From contig JAFECH010000346.1 of the NCBI GenBank assembly GCA_018242255.1, positions 1 through 54,655 of the forward strand: a stretch of 54,655 nucleotides of DNA, in the 5' to 3' direction. Position 1 is the stretch's first letter. Every line of letters begins with the position of its first letter. Source of the DNA: Pseudomonadota bacterium. GTDB taxonomy: Bacteria > Pseudomonadota > Alphaproteobacteria > Rhizobiales > Hyphomicrobiaceae. A program made the position numbers and the translations under genes. Under the pieces are notes generated by a model. The model was not told the origin of the DNA. It saw only the letters and a list, made by a program, of their open reading frames with translations, and did not search any database. Below, piece after piece: positions 43,042-52,338 of the stretch.

Positions 43042-44454
43042 TCAACGCGTGTTCTGCCTTTGGCCGCCCTGGAGAACCTGAGAAAGATACGTATAAACAT
43101 CATCGACGGGATCTTCGTCGAGAGACTGTTTCATAGCGTCGTATACACGCGGTACGATTTCCATGGCCTTGTCGAGCGTCAAATCGCTTCCCGCCTTATA
43201 TCCGCCGATTGCGCGAAGATCCCTGGTATCTTCATACCGCGAAATCACCTCGATCAATTGCGTAACAAATTGAGTCTGATTCTTGGTTCTGATCTTCGGC
43301 GCGAGCCGCGAGAGCGATGCGAGCGGATCGAGTGCGGGTAGCCGTCCTTGGCTCGCAATACTGCGATCCAGCACGATGTGTCCATCTAGAATGCCGCGGG
43401 TCGCGTCGGCGATGGGATCGTTATGGTCATCGCCATCGACGAGCACGGACAAAATTGCAGTGATCGTGCCGGCTCCAATTTCGCCCGGCCCGGCACGCTC
43501 GAGCAGTCTAGGCAGATTGCTGAAGACGCTCGGCGGGTAGCCCCGCGCAACGGGAGGCTCGTCGGCAGCGAGTGCGAGTTCGCGCATGGCATGCGCATAG
43601 CGCGTCAGCGAGTCTATGATGAGTAGCACGGTTTTGCCGCGGTCGCGGTAGTATTCGGCGATGCACATCGCGGCGCTCGGTGCGAGACGACGCATCATCG
43701 GACTTTCATCAGACGTCGCAACGACGGAAACCACCTGTGAACGCGTCTCACCGAGTGTATCGTCGAGAAAGTCGCGGACTTCGCGGCTTCTCTCGCCCAC
43801 AAGCGCCAGCACCGTAACGTCGCTCGAAGGCGCGCGGCTCAGCATTGCAAGCAATGTCGACTTGCCGACGCCAGAGCCCGCGAAAATGCCAATGCGCTGA
43901 CCGGCGCAAATAGGCGTGAAAAGATCGACGGCCTTGACCCCCGTCGTCAGCGGCGTGCCCAATCTATTTCGGCGTAGCGGCGATGGCGGCGAACCTTGAA
44001 CCGCGTAAGCACGGTCTCCGCGAACGAGCGGACCAACGTCGTCGATAGGTTCGCCCAACGCATTGATCGTGCGGCCAAGCCATGATTCGTCGGGCGACAG
44101 CGACAGCTGCCCGGACATCGTTGTAACGCGCGCCCCCAACTCGATTCGATGATCGGCGATGAACGGCGTGACATTGATGGTCTGGCTTTCGATCGTCGCG
44201 ACTTCCGCGAGGATCGTGCCGCCGATTCCGGAAATCGACACGGAGTCGCCGAGCGACACAAACTTCGAGAGCCCCGCAACGACGAGGTATGTCGTGCTGA
44301 TGCGAACGACGCGCCCGGAAACGCGATGCGCTGGCGACCGTGCGGCGGCATTCGCCATGAGGAGGTCTAGGCGGTCGAATGCCGTTTCAGCGACCGCGCT
44401 CACAGAGAGTGCTCCCTGCGCTTCATCACGTGCCTGCGATCGTCTTGAGGGCAT
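43042..44454 (-). CDS. fliI: Flagellar export ATPase FliI
   Basis: ATPase of the flagellar type III export apparatus, 470 aa. Walker A GIFAGSGVGKSTLL is near 180, then ALVGERSREVRDFLDDTLGE, the Walker B region KTVLLIIDSLTRYAHAMREL and the PSVFSNLPRLLERAG stretch, all diagnostic of FliI/SctN. Its start overlaps the end of flgF by 29 bp. The product works at the cytoplasmic base of the flagellum with FlhB, encoded 5 kb away on the other strand. Confidence 0.95.
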   Translation of the reverse strand: MPSRRSQARDEAQGALSVSAVAETAFDRLDLLMANAAARSPAHRVSGRVVRISTTYLVVAGLSKFVSLGDSVSISGIGGTILAEVATIESQTINVTPFIADHRIELGARVTTMSGQLSLSPDESWLGRTINALGEPIDDVGPLVRGDRAYAVQGSPPSPLRRNRLGTPLTTGVKAVDLFTPICAGQRIGIFAGSGVGKSTLLAMLSRAPSSDVTVLALVGERSREVRDFLDDTLGETRSQVVSVVATSDESPMMRRLAPSAAMCIAEYYRDRGKTVLLIIDSLTRYAHAMRELALAADEPPVARGYPPSVFSNLPRLLERAGPGEIGAGTITAILSVLVDGDDHNDPIADATRGILDGHIVLDRSIASQGRLPALDPLASLSRLAPKIRTKNQTQFVTQLIEVISRYEDTRDLRAIGGYKAGSDLTLDKAMEIVPRVYDAMKQSLDEDPVDDVYTYLSQVLQGGQRQNTR

Positions 44455-45148
44455 CCGTCAGGGACGTATCTGTATCGCTCAGCATCGTGCTAACGCCCTG
44501 GAAATTCCGTTGCAAAGTGATGAGATGCGTCATCTCGAGAATAGGATTGACGTTCGATTTCTCGACGTAGCCTTGCAACACGCCATTATGCAGGAAGTCC
44601 AGTTCGGCGACCGGCTGGAGATCGGAGGTGACGGAGACGCCTTCGGCCCGCATCAGCTTCGCGCCTCGCGGCATCCGGTAAAGGCCAAGCGCTCCGAGGT
44701 TGTTGCCGGCCTGCTCGATCGTGCCCGCCTTGTTGATTGTTGGCGGCGGGTCGTTCGGGTTGAGCTGAACAGGAATGCCACCGGCATCCAGGACTGGATA
44801 GCCCTCAAGCGTTGTCAAAACGCCTTCCTTGTTCATCTGCATGCGGCCGTCGCGCGTATAGGCAACTCCGCTCGGCGTCTGGATGGCAAGCCAGGCGTCG
44901 CCACGGATGGCGACGTCGAGAGGATTGCCGGTTTGCGTGGTTTCGCCGGGCTTGGTCGATATGTGATTTTCGCCTTTCGAGACGAAGCTCACCGAATTTT
45001 TGCCCGGCTGCGAGACGAGCTCTTCGAAGGAGACCTCTTCGCCGCGATAGCCGACAGTATTCACGTTGGCGACGTTATTGGCCAGCGTGTCGAGCCGGCG
45101 CTGCAGCGACAACTGAGCAGAAAGAGCGACGTAGATATTTGATTGCAT
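44426..45148 (-). CDS. flgF: Flagellar proximal rod protein FlgF
   Basis: Rod protein of 240 aa. The start MQSNIYVALSAQLSLQRRLD with the rod-family motif LANNVANVNTVGYRGEEVSF is typical, as is the C-terminal GYVEKSNVNPILEMTHLITL with LQRNFQGVSTML. The ATG at 45148 begins exactly at the conserved N-terminus; the open frame continues to 45265 but with no homologous sequence. It opens the leftward unit flgF-fliI-x, divergent from motA. Confidence 0.93.
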   Translation of the reverse strand: MQSNIYVALSAQLSLQRRLDTLANNVANVNTVGYRGEEVSFEELVSQPGKNSVSFVSKGENHISTKPGETTQTGNPLDVAIRGDAWLAIQTPSGVAYTRDGRMQMNKEGVLTTLEGYPVLDAGGIPVQLNPNDPPPTINKAGTIEQAGNNLGALGLYRMPRGAKLMRAEGVSVTSDLQPVAELDFLHNGVLQGYVEKSNVNPILEMTHLITLQRNFQGVSTMLSDTDTSLTDALKTIAGT

Positions 45149-45315
45149 GCCGTGTGAATCGATTCGTTCGGGGTCAGCTTTTGGCAAGCATGGGCTCAAG
45201 AACTTGCGGCGGGCTGACTCGAAGGACACGCCTTCGCGCCGTTTGGAGGGACAAGTCCCGCGCAAGCCAAAGCAGCCCCTATGACAAAGGTTAGAATCCG
45301 CATCGGGAAACGCAC

Positions 45316-46203
45316 GTGACCATTATCGTCGGCCTAATCATCACTCTCTCCTGCATGCTGGGCGGCTTCGCTGCCATGGGCGGCCACGTGTTGGTCATCT
45401 GGCAGCCCTGGGAATACGTCATCATCATGGGCGCCGCGCTGGGCACGTTCGTGGTCGCTAACCCCATGAAAGTGATCAAGGACGCCGGGAAAGCGACGGT
45501 CGAAGGCTTCAAGAGCAGCACACCGACTAAGGACGAGAACATTGAGCTTCTCGCCCTACTCTTCTTCATGATGCGCGAGCTGCGCGATAAATCGCGCGCC
45601 GAAATGGAGATGATTATCGACGCGCCGAACGACTCCGAGGTCTTCAAGCGTTCGCCGACGGTGCTAAGCAATGAAGAACTCACGACGTTCATTTGCGATT
45701 ATTTCCGCCTGATCATCATGGGCAACGCGCGAACGCATGAAATCGAATCTCTGATGGATGAAGAGATCGAGACTGTTCGCCACGACAAGATGAAGGCCTA
45801 TCACGCGCTCGTCGCCGTCGGAGACGGTCTGCCTGCCTTGGGCATCGTTGCTGCCGTGCTGGGCGTGGTGAAAGCGATGGGTGCCATCGATCAGTCGCCA
45901 GAAATTCTTGGCCACCTCATCGCGTCGGCTCTGGTCGGCACATTCGCCGGTATCTTCTTCTCATATGCGGTGGTCGGGCCGCTCGCGACGAAGGTGAAGA
46001 TCGTTCGCGACAAGAAGTTGCGATCATACGTGATCGTCAAGCAATCGCTCCTTGCCTTCATGAACGGAGCAATGCCGCAGGTCGCCATCGAACACGGCCG
46101 CAAGGCAATTTCCGCCTACGAGCGCCCGACGATCAACGAGGTCGAAAGCGCGACGATGGGTGGTGGTGCAGCCCGCTCGGCCCAGGACAAAAAGGCGGCG
46201 TAA
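45316..46203 (+). CDS. motA: Flagellar motor stator protein MotA
   Basis: Proton-channel stator subunit, 295 aa. It has membrane segments at about 1-22, 33-50, 170-190 and 200-225, the conserved [12 protein letters not shown] loop, and the [20 protein letters not shown] helix with the channel-lining proline pair region. The large cytoplasmic loop contains the charged residues that engage FliG. The GTG start at 45316 leads the rightward flagellar operon. motB is not adjacent; in rhizobia it is encoded elsewhere in the flagellar region. Confidence 0.95.
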   Translation: MTIIVGLIITLSCMLGGFAAMGGHVLVIWQPWEYVIIMGAALGTFVVANPMKVIKDAGKATVEGFKSSTPTKDENIELLALLFFMMRELRDKSRAEMEMIIDAPNDSEVFKRSPTVLSNEELTTFICDYFRLIIMGNARTHEIESLMDEEIETVRHDKMKAYHALVAVGDGLPALGIVAAVLGVVKAMGAIDQSPEILGHLIASALVGTFAGIFFSYAVVGPLATKVKIVRDKKLRSYVIVKQSLLAFMNGAMPQVAIEHGRKAISAYERPTINEVESATMGGGAARSAQDKKAA

Positions 46204-46278
46204 TGACTACGCGACTGTTCCGCATTCTGATCGGCCGGTCGACTGTCTGCGTCGGAACGCGAAATCGGGGCGGCCATC

Positions 46279-47259
46279 ATGTCGGATGACGCGCTATTCG
46301 AAGCAACGCTTTCGCTGCGAGAAGCTGAAAAATCGTTGGAACGGGCGCTTTCGGCTGGCCAGAACCGGCCCGATCGCCTTCCCGGTCTACAGATGATTTT
46401 CGGCCAGTTACCGCGCATCCTGGCAGAAGAAGTTGGAAGTCTTTCGCATATCCCGCTGCGCGTTCGCCTCGTTGAGCTCTTCGCTTCGACGATCGATGAT
46501 ACGTGCACGCTTCCAGCCGGCGCATTTGCGGGTGTTGTTCGCGCCGAGAGATGGCGGAGCTGGCTATATTTCTTAGCTGATCCGACCGCAAGTCTGCTCT
46601 TCGTCGAGGCCGCCACGGGCAGCGAAAGCATCCCGCCAACAGGTCTCGCCCCGCGTAAGCCGACGCGCACCGACGCCAATATTTTGCGCGTTCTATTTCG
46701 GCGTGTCTCGCGCGCGCTGACAAACGCTTTTTCCATACTAGCCGACGTCGATTTCGATGTTGGCGACATCGTCGAAAAGATCGAACTTGAGCCGAATCTC
46801 GGTCCGTCCTCGCCGGTGATCGCCGCTCGGTTAGCACTCGACTACGACGGCCACGAAGGTCAAGTGACGATCGTCATCCCGCAGGCCGCGCTGGAAAGCA
46901 TTCGCGATTTGCTCGTGACGGCCATGCCCGGAGAAGTCGCCAGCCCGACGTCGGGCCGGCTGGATGCCGACGAGGATCCGGTGTGGTCGAAGCAGCTTGC
47001 CGAAGAGATCGCCCGCGCCTTCATCGAACTGAATGGCGTGCTAGAAGAACGCACCATCACGCTCGGAGAAGTCGAGAAGTTCAAAGTCGGCTCGGTCATT
47101 GAGCTTGAGCTGTCGTCTATGTCTCGTGTCCGGCTCGACGCCGACGAAAGCCCGCTATTCTGGTGCGAACTTGGCAAGCGCGATAATGGTTTGATCCTCC
47201 GCGTCGAAGAAGAATTCGATCATGAAAGAGAGGCGGTTGATGATTTCTACGGCCTCTAA
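46279..47259 (+). CDS. fliM: Flagellar motor switch protein FliM
   Basis: C-ring protein of 326 aa. A CheC-like middle domain (FGQLPRILAEEVGSLSHIPL) and a C-terminal surface-presentation domain (ITLGEVEKFKVGSVIELE, FWCELGKRDNGLILRVEEEF) identify it, together with fliN and fliG directly downstream. The N-terminal CheY-binding peptide of enteric FliM (EIDALL) is not recognisable; the start reads MSDDALFEATLSLREAEKSL. The sequence is divergent overall, as is usual for rhizobial FliM. Confidence 0.85.
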   Translation: MSDDALFEATLSLREAEKSLERALSAGQNRPDRLPGLQMIFGQLPRILAEEVGSLSHIPLRVRLVELFASTIDDTCTLPAGAFAGVVRAERWRSWLYFLADPTASLLFVEAATGSESIPPTGLAPRKPTRTDANILRVLFRRVSRALTNAFSILADVDFDVGDIVEKIELEPNLGPSSPVIAARLALDYDGHEGQVTIVIPQAALESIRDLLVTAMPGEVASPTSGRLDADEDPVWSKQLAEEIARAFIELNGVLEERTITLGEVEKFKVGSVIELELSSMSRVRLDADESPLFWCELGKRDNGLILRVEEEFDHEREAVDDFYGL

Positions 47260-47340
47260 TCTGTTCGCTGCTCAAGGCTCCGGCATGTTTCAACCCGTAA
47301 AATCAGCTTCGAAAGTGCTAACTCAAGGAAATCACCTGTC

Positions 47341-47763
47341 ATGACGCCGAGCGATATCGACCAATCGGACGATACCCCCGAAGGGACGGAATCCGCCTTC
47401 GATCAGCCGATGTCAGGTGCTGCCGAATTCGGTGTCGGACAGATCGCCGGAATTGCCGAGCCGACGCAGACCGAGGCCGATCCTTCGGCGACGTCAGATT
47501 TTGGCAATAACAGCGCCATGATCATGGGCCTGCCGGTCATGATGAAGGTCGTGCTCGGTTCAGCAAAAATGCCGGTGGCGACACTTGCGAAGCTCGCAAA
47601 AGGCTCGGTCGTAAAGCTCGATAAGATGGTCGGCGATCCCGTCGATATTCTCGTCAATGGCCGGTTAATTGCGCGGGGCGAAGTGGTCGTGTTGAACGAA
47701 GGAACCTCGCGTTTCGGCGTGGTGCTGACGCAAGTCGGCGCGATCCCGGGCGTTACAAAATAA
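47341..47763 (+). CDS. fliN: Flagellar motor switch protein FliN
   Basis: C-ring protein of 140 aa. An acidic, probably disordered N-terminus (about 1-55) is followed by the conserved FliN/SpoA domain (MGLPVMMKVVLGSAKMPVAT, KLDKMVGDPVDILVNGRLIA, RGEVVVLNEGTSRFGVVLTQ). It sits between fliM and fliG; 13 bp separate it from fliG. Confidence 0.95.
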   Translation: MTPSDIDQSDDTPEGTESAFDQPMSGAAEFGVGQIAGIAEPTQTEADPSATSDFGNNSAMIMGLPVMMKVVLGSAKMPVATLAKLAKGSVVKLDKMVGDPVDILVNGRLIARGEVVVLNEGTSRFGVVLTQVGAIPGVTK

Positions 47764-47776
47764 TAGCTGATGCTCG

Positions 47777-48781
47777 ATGCGAGACCCGTCATCAATGCAA
47801 ACCGGAAACTCGCGAGCCTTGTCGGGACCTGAAAAGGTCGGCGTGCTTTTGCTTGCGCTTGGCAAGCAGCGAGCCAGCGGTCTGCTGAAGAAGTTCAATC
47901 CGGAAGAGCTGAATATCCTCGTGAGATCGGCTGAAATCATGCCGACCATCACTGCTGCCGAACTGGAAGGGATCGTCGAGGAGTTCGAGAATCAGTTCGG
48001 TCAAGGTGCGCCGTTTCTCGGGCGCGCCGAGGATGTCCGACGCCTTGTCACGGACGTCATTTCGGAAAACAGATCGTCTGGCGACGCCAGCGATCAGTTC
48101 ATCGCGCGGCAGGACGTCTGGGCTCAGCTGGCAGCCCTTCCCGACGACGTTGTCGTGAGCCACTTTCAGAATCAGTCTACGCAAGTCGCAGCGTACTATC
48201 TCGATCGCCTCGGCAGCGAACGCGCATCTTCGCTTTTGAAATTGTTCCCTGTCGCCAAGCGCAACGAACTCCTAAATCGCATTTTGGGCATGGGGCAGAT
48301 CTCTCCGCTCGTCGTCGAAGCGCTGGAGAGCGGCTTGCATGACGAGCTGTTTGATGTAGATCGCCGCTCGTCGGACAAATACGTCGCGTTGGCCGGCATC
48401 CTCAACAACATGGACAAAGAGGAATCGGTTCAGGCGCTTGAATATTTGGCGAGCGTTAAGCCCAAGGACGCGGAAGCCATCCGCAAGATGCTCTTCAAGT
48501 TCGAAGACCTGCTCCGGCTGCCTGCACGTGCGCTCACTGCCATTATGGATGGCATCCCGGTCGAGCGGACAGTGCTCGCGCTGCAGGGCGCCAACGCCGA
48601 ACTGCAGGCCAAAGTTCTTTCCGCGCTCGCGCCGCGTGCTCGCCGCATGGCCGAAGCGGAACTGCAAAGCCCGGCGAACGTCCCTCCTCGCGACATAGTC
48701 GACGCGCGCCGGACCATTGTCGATGCTGTTCTGCGTCTCGCTGCCGACGGTTTGGTCGATATCTCCGGCGCGGCCGCCTAG
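47777..48781 (+). CDS. fliG: Flagellar motor switch protein FliG
   Basis: Rotor protein of 334 aa linking the MS ring to the C ring and interacting with MotA. The N-terminal domain (LSGPEKVGVLLLALGKQRAS), the middle EHPQ-like region and the C-terminal torque helix (FKFEDLLRLPARALTAIMDG, LSALAPRARRMAEAELQS) with alternating charged residues are visible. ATG at 47777 is taken; 47795 (MQTGNSRALSG) is an alternative. It is followed 24 bp later by flhB. Confidence 0.94.
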   Translation: MRDPSSMQTGNSRALSGPEKVGVLLLALGKQRASGLLKKFNPEELNILVRSAEIMPTITAAELEGIVEEFENQFGQGAPFLGRAEDVRRLVTDVISENRSSGDASDQFIARQDVWAQLAALPDDVVVSHFQNQSTQVAAYYLDRLGSERASSLLKLFPVAKRNELLNRILGMGQISPLVVEALESGLHDELFDVDRRSSDKYVALAGILNNMDKEESVQALEYLASVKPKDAEAIRKMLFKFEDLLRLPARALTAIMDGIPVERTVLALQGANAELQAKVLSALAPRARRMAEAELQSPANVPPRDIVDARRTIVDAVLRLAADGLVDISGAAA

Positions 48782-48805
48782 TTCGGTCAATAAGGGAAAG
48801 AGTCC

Positions 48806-49891
48806 GTGGCCGAACAACAGGACAAAGACAGTCGTACAGAAGAAGCGACTGACAAACGGCTAAACGACGCGCGCGGTGACGGCAACATTCCGATGTCGCG
48901 AGAGGCGACGAATTTTGCTTATCTGCTCGGCGCGCTTCTGGTCATCGCGGTGCTCGGCCAGACGTTCATTATTCATTTTACGGATCTCCTGCGAGGATTG
49001 CTCGCGAATGCCGGCTCGATTCACATCGAGAACGGCGGCGATCTCAGTTTGCTTATCGATGTTGTCGGAAAGACAGCTGCGACCATCACAGCGCCGATCA
49101 TTTTGACGTTCACGGCAGCTGGCGTGATCGCGTCGGTGGCGCAGAACACGCCAACCTTGATCTTCAAGCGCGTAATGCCGGATATTTCGCGGTTATCGCC
49201 GGCAAAAGGTTTCAAGCGCCTATTTAGCGCCTCCGGTTTTGTCGAATTTCTGAAGCTCTCGCTGCGATTGTCGGTCGTGACGATCATAACCACCGCCATT
49301 CTAATGTATCTGTGGCACGACTTCACGAATTCGATCTGGCACGATCCAGCAGCCATTCTCGAATTGTCGCAACAGAGCGTTGTTATCCTCTTGGTTGCCC
49401 TTGCGCTGATGTCATTCACGCTTTTGATCTTCGATTATCCCGTCGCCCAAATTCTTTGGCGCCGATCCCTGCGAATGGCGCCAAAGGAGGTCAAGGACGA
49501 ACGCAAACAGGCAGAAGGCGATCCGCACATCAAGGCCCGTCGCTTGTCGATTGCCCGTTCGCGCTTGCGTCAGCGAATGATGTCATCGGTTCCGCGCGCA
49601 ACTCTTGTCATCGCAAATCCGACTCACTTCGCCGTAGCGCTTCGGTATGTGCGTTCAGAAGGCGGTGCGCCGCGTGTCGTTGCGAAGGGGCAAGATCTTA
49701 TTGCCCTGTCTATTCGTCGGATCGCTGAAGAAAATAACATTCCAGTCATAGAAGACAAGGCTCTCGCAAGGTCCCTGTATGCAAAAGTGGAAGTGGATCA
49801 AATGATCCCAGTCGAATTCTACAAAGCGGTAGCGCAAATTCTGCTTCGCCTCCAGGCGAGGAAGAGTGCGGTGGGTACCATTCGGGCCTGA
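48806..49891 (+). CDS. flhB: Flagellar export apparatus protein FlhB
   Basis: Membrane component of the export gate that switches substrate class, 361 aa. It begins with the typical polar stretch KDSRTEEATDKRLNDARGDG, has four hydrophobic segments (about 32-52, 84-105, 145-165, 186-205), and a cytoplasmic domain with the autocleavage motif NPTH in LVIANPTHFAVALRY. The start is a GTG at 48806 following AAGGGAAAGAG. Its length is normal. Confidence 0.95.
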   Translation: MAEQQDKDSRTEEATDKRLNDARGDGNIPMSREATNFAYLLGALLVIAVLGQTFIIHFTDLLRGLLANAGSIHIENGGDLSLLIDVVGKTAATITAPIILTFTAAGVIASVAQNTPTLIFKRVMPDISRLSPAKGFKRLFSASGFVEFLKLSLRLSVVTIITTAILMYLWHDFTNSIWHDPAAILELSQQSVVILLVALALMSFTLLIFDYPVAQILWRRSLRMAPKEVKDERKQAEGDPHIKARRLSIARSRLRQRMMSSVPRATLVIANPTHFAVALRYVRSEGGAPRVVAKGQDLIALSIRRIAEENNIPVIEDKALARSLYAKVEVDQMIPVEFYKAVAQILLRLQARKSAVGTIRA

Positions 49892-49905
49892 AGGAAAAGC
49901 CGTCG

Positions 49906-50325
49906 ATGATTCCAATACGCATCGATCATTCGCAAGTTCGTGAAAAGATTCTCGGAGACAGCATTCGTGGCGTCGCGACTGATCTCCGATTGATCGACCT
50001 GCCGGATCTCGTCAGTTATTTGAAGACCGGCCAGATCGCGAGTGTGGGGTCGCTAGTGCAGTCGTCGATTGAACTATCGTTCAAGCCTGAGACGTTGAGC
50101 TTCGGTCATGCAGGCGACGTCTATTTGGAATGGGGCGTCCTGCCCCGCGTCAGCCTCGATATGGAATTCCATCATCAGTCCGTCCACGTTTACTTCCGGC
50201 TGATGTTGGAAGCCGAAGAAGCCGCCGTCGAAATTACATACATCGCGTTCGAAGGCGAAACGGCCAGCCCGAGCCGTAATACGATCAGGCTCCACGAGGC
50301 TCTTGGAGAAGCCCGCCTAAATTGA
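49906..50325 (+). CDS. Hypothetical protein between flhB and flgB
   Basis: Unrecognised soluble protein of 139 aa with no signal peptide or membrane segment. It is rich in beta-type segments (ASVGSLVQSSIELSFKPETL, DVYLEWGVLPRVSLDMEF, VHVYFRLMLEAEEAAVEITY) and negatively charged. It starts 14 bp after flhB, so it is in the operon and may be an assembly or chaperone factor peculiar to this lineage. The codon pattern matches its neighbours, which supports a real gene. Confidence 0.75.
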   Translation: MIPIRIDHSQVREKILGDSIRGVATDLRLIDLPDLVSYLKTGQIASVGSLVQSSIELSFKPETLSFGHAGDVYLEWGVLPRVSLDMEFHHQSVHVYFRLMLEAEEAAVEITYIAFEGETASPSRNTIRLHEALGEARLN

Positions 50326-50425
50326 CGTCCGAGTTGGTCGGCTCGGACTTGTTCAATACGGCCTCTGTCCAGTCTTACGCAAGCGAGCGCGTGCACAAAG
50401 ATAACGGGCTATCCAGGATTTGATT

Positions 50426-50803
50426 ATGCAGCCGATGCAACTCTTCAATCTCGCGTTCCGTCAGAACGAGTGGCTCGCACAGCGTCAATCGGTTATTTCG
50501 TCGAACATCGCCAACGCCAACACGCCCGGCTACAAGGCGAAAGACGTCGAAAGCTTCGATGCAGCGATGCGCACCTCAGTGCCGATGGCCGCAACGAGCG
50601 CCCAGCATTTCTCTTCTCCCGAGTTCGATGCCGTCAGCAATCAGGACAACGGCGACGGTCAGGCGGAGGTTCTGGTTTCCGGCAACGACGTGAGCTTGGA
50701 ACAGGAATTCCTGAAATCCAACGACGTGATGCGGAGCTACTCGCTCAACACCCAGATAATGAAAACGTTCGATCGCATGCTGCAATCGGTGACGAAAGGC
50801 TAA
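50426..50803 (+). CDS. flgB: Flagellar rod protein FlgB
   Basis: Proximal rod protein of 125 aa. It carries the rod signature QRQSVISSNIANANTPGYKA and the C-terminal helix FLKSNDVMRSYSLNTQIMKT. ATG at 50426 has AGGA eight bases upstream; a TTG at 50420 in frame is less likely. A 3-bp gap separates it from flgC. Confidence 0.93.
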   Translation: MQPMQLFNLAFRQNEWLAQRQSVISSNIANANTPGYKAKDVESFDAAMRTSVPMAATSAQHFSSPEFDAVSNQDNGDGQAEVLVSGNDVSLEQEFLKSNDVMRSYSLNTQIMKTFDRMLQSVTKG

Positions 50804-50806
50804 ACG

Positions 50807-51223
50807 ATGAATGATCCGCTCATAGCCGCAACGAGAGCCGCATCGAACGGTCTCTTCGCGCAATCTACGCGCATGCGCGTGGTGTCGGAGAACATCGCCA
50901 ACGCGGATTCGACAGGAAAGACCGCCGGCGCCGATCCCTATCAGCGTAAGACCGTGAACTTTGATTCGGTTGCCGACGAAGCCAGCGGCGTCGATCTCGT
51001 ACAGGTTGACGATATTTCGCGCGATCAGGCGCCGTTCCGTACCGAATATATGCCCGGTCATCCTGCAGCCGACGCCAAGGGCTACGTTAAGCTGCCAAAC
51101 GTCGACATGATGACCGAGCTCGCCGATATGCGCGAAGCTTCGCGCTCCTATACTGCCAATACTCAGGTCATCAAGCAGGTTCGCGAAATTGTATCGATGA
51201 CCATCGATCTTCTGAGGTCCTGA
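50807..51223 (+). CDS. flgC: Flagellar rod protein FlgC
   Basis: Proximal rod protein of 138 aa with MRVVSENIANADSTGKTAGA near the start, the YMPGHPAADAKGYVKLPNVD segment and the C-terminal LADMREASRSYTANTQVIKQ helix, all typical of FlgC. Its last base is shared with the fliE start (TGATG). Confidence 0.95.
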   Translation: MNDPLIAATRAASNGLFAQSTRMRVVSENIANADSTGKTAGADPYQRKTVNFDSVADEASGVDLVQVDDISRDQAPFRTEYMPGHPAADAKGYVKLPNVDMMTELADMREASRSYTANTQVIKQVREIVSMTIDLLRS

Positions 51224-51543
51224 TGAGCTTGAACGTCGCAATGCTGTCGCCTGACATCGGTCGCGTTACAGGCTCAACGCCCTTAGCAGGTGCAACGCCT
51301 ACGACGGCGTCGCAGGCCGTCCCGGAAAACGACTTCGCCCATACCATGGCGTCGATGGCAGCCGACGCGATTTCAACCGTTAAGACGGGCGAAACTACCG
51401 CTATTGCGGGCATGCAGGGCAAGGCACCGCTGCAGCAGGTGGTGCAGGCCGTGATGCAAGCAGACCAGGCGCTTCGGACCGTTGTCGCAGTTCGCGACAA
51501 GGTCGTTGCGGCATACCAAGAAATCAGCCGGATGCAGATCTGA
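51223..51543 (+). CDS. fliE: Flagellar hook-basal body complex protein FliE
   Basis: Small MS ring-rod junction protein, 106 aa. The conserved C-terminal part KAPLQQVVQAVMQADQALRT through VAAYQEISRMQI identifies it. Its start overlaps the flgC stop by one base and flgG follows after 12 bp. Confidence 0.93.
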   Translation: MSLNVAMLSPDIGRVTGSTPLAGATPTTASQAVPENDFAHTMASMAADAISTVKTGETTAIAGMQGKAPLQQVVQAVMQADQALRTVVAVRDKVVAAYQEISRMQI

Positions 51544-51555
51544 GGGATATAAGCT

Positions 51556-52338
51556 ATGCGAGCGCTTTCGATTGCAGCGACGGGCATGTCTGCCCAGCAG
51601 ACGAACGTTGAGGTAATCGCCAACAACGTCGCCAACATCAATACGACGGGCTTCAAACGATCGCGCGCGGAATTCGCAGATTTGCTTTACCAAACCGATC
51701 GCGCGGCCGGCACGCTTGCCCGCGACGATGATTCCATCGTTCCGGAAGGCAATACCATCGGCTTGGGCGTCCGCACGGTTGCCATTCGAAACCTCTCGTC
51801 CCAGGGGCCGCTGGCGTCCACGAACAATCATTACGATCTTGCACTCAGCGGCCGCGGGTACTTTCAGGTTCAAGGCGAAAACAACGAGATTTTGTACACA
51901 CGAGATGGCGCCTTCAACCGAAACGCCAGTGGCCAGCTTATTACGCTCGATGGCAACCTTGTCATTCCCAATATCACGGTGCCGACGAATGCGACTGACA
52001 TCTCAGTCAACGCAACCGGTAAGGTGTTCGCGCTGATCGGCGGAACGCAGCAGCTGCTGGGGCAATTCGCTATCGCCAATTTTGCGAACGAGACGGGCTT
52101 GGCTCCGCTGGGCGGCAATCTCTTCCAGGAAACCGAAGCATCCGGTTCGCCGGTTCTTGGTACGCCGGGAGACCAGGGCTTCGGTACAATACAGCAGGGC
52201 TACCTCGAAAACTCGAACGTCGATCCCGTCAAGGAGATCACTGAGCTGATCACCGCGCAGCGCGCCTACGAGATGAACTCCAAAGTCATTTCGGCGGCTG
52301 ACGACATGTACAATGTTATCACGAAGGACATTCGTTGA
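51556..52338 (+). CDS. flgG: Flagellar distal rod protein FlgG
   Basis: Distal rod protein of 260 aa, the normal length. It starts [20 protein letters not shown], has the rod motif [20 protein letters not shown], the [13 protein letters not shown] segment and the C-terminal [20 protein letters not shown]. It ends by a one-base overlap with flgA. Confidence 0.97.
   Translation: MRALSIAATGMSAQQTNVEVIANNVANINTTGFKRSRAEFADLLYQTDRAAGTLARDDDSIVPEGNTIGLGVRTVAIRNLSSQGPLASTNNHYDLALSGRGYFQVQGENNEILYTRDGAFNRNASGQLITLDGNLVIPNITVPTNATDISVNATGKVFALIGGTQQLLGQFAIANFANETGLAPLGGNLFQETEASGSPVLGTPGDQGFGTIQQGYLENSNVDPVKEITELITAQRAYEMNSKVISAADDMYNVITKDIR

Noticed and set aside
44159-45142. 327-codon open frame antisense to fliI and flgF
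   Set aside because: Shadow of two certain flagellar genes on the other strand; composition is that of a reversed coding strand.
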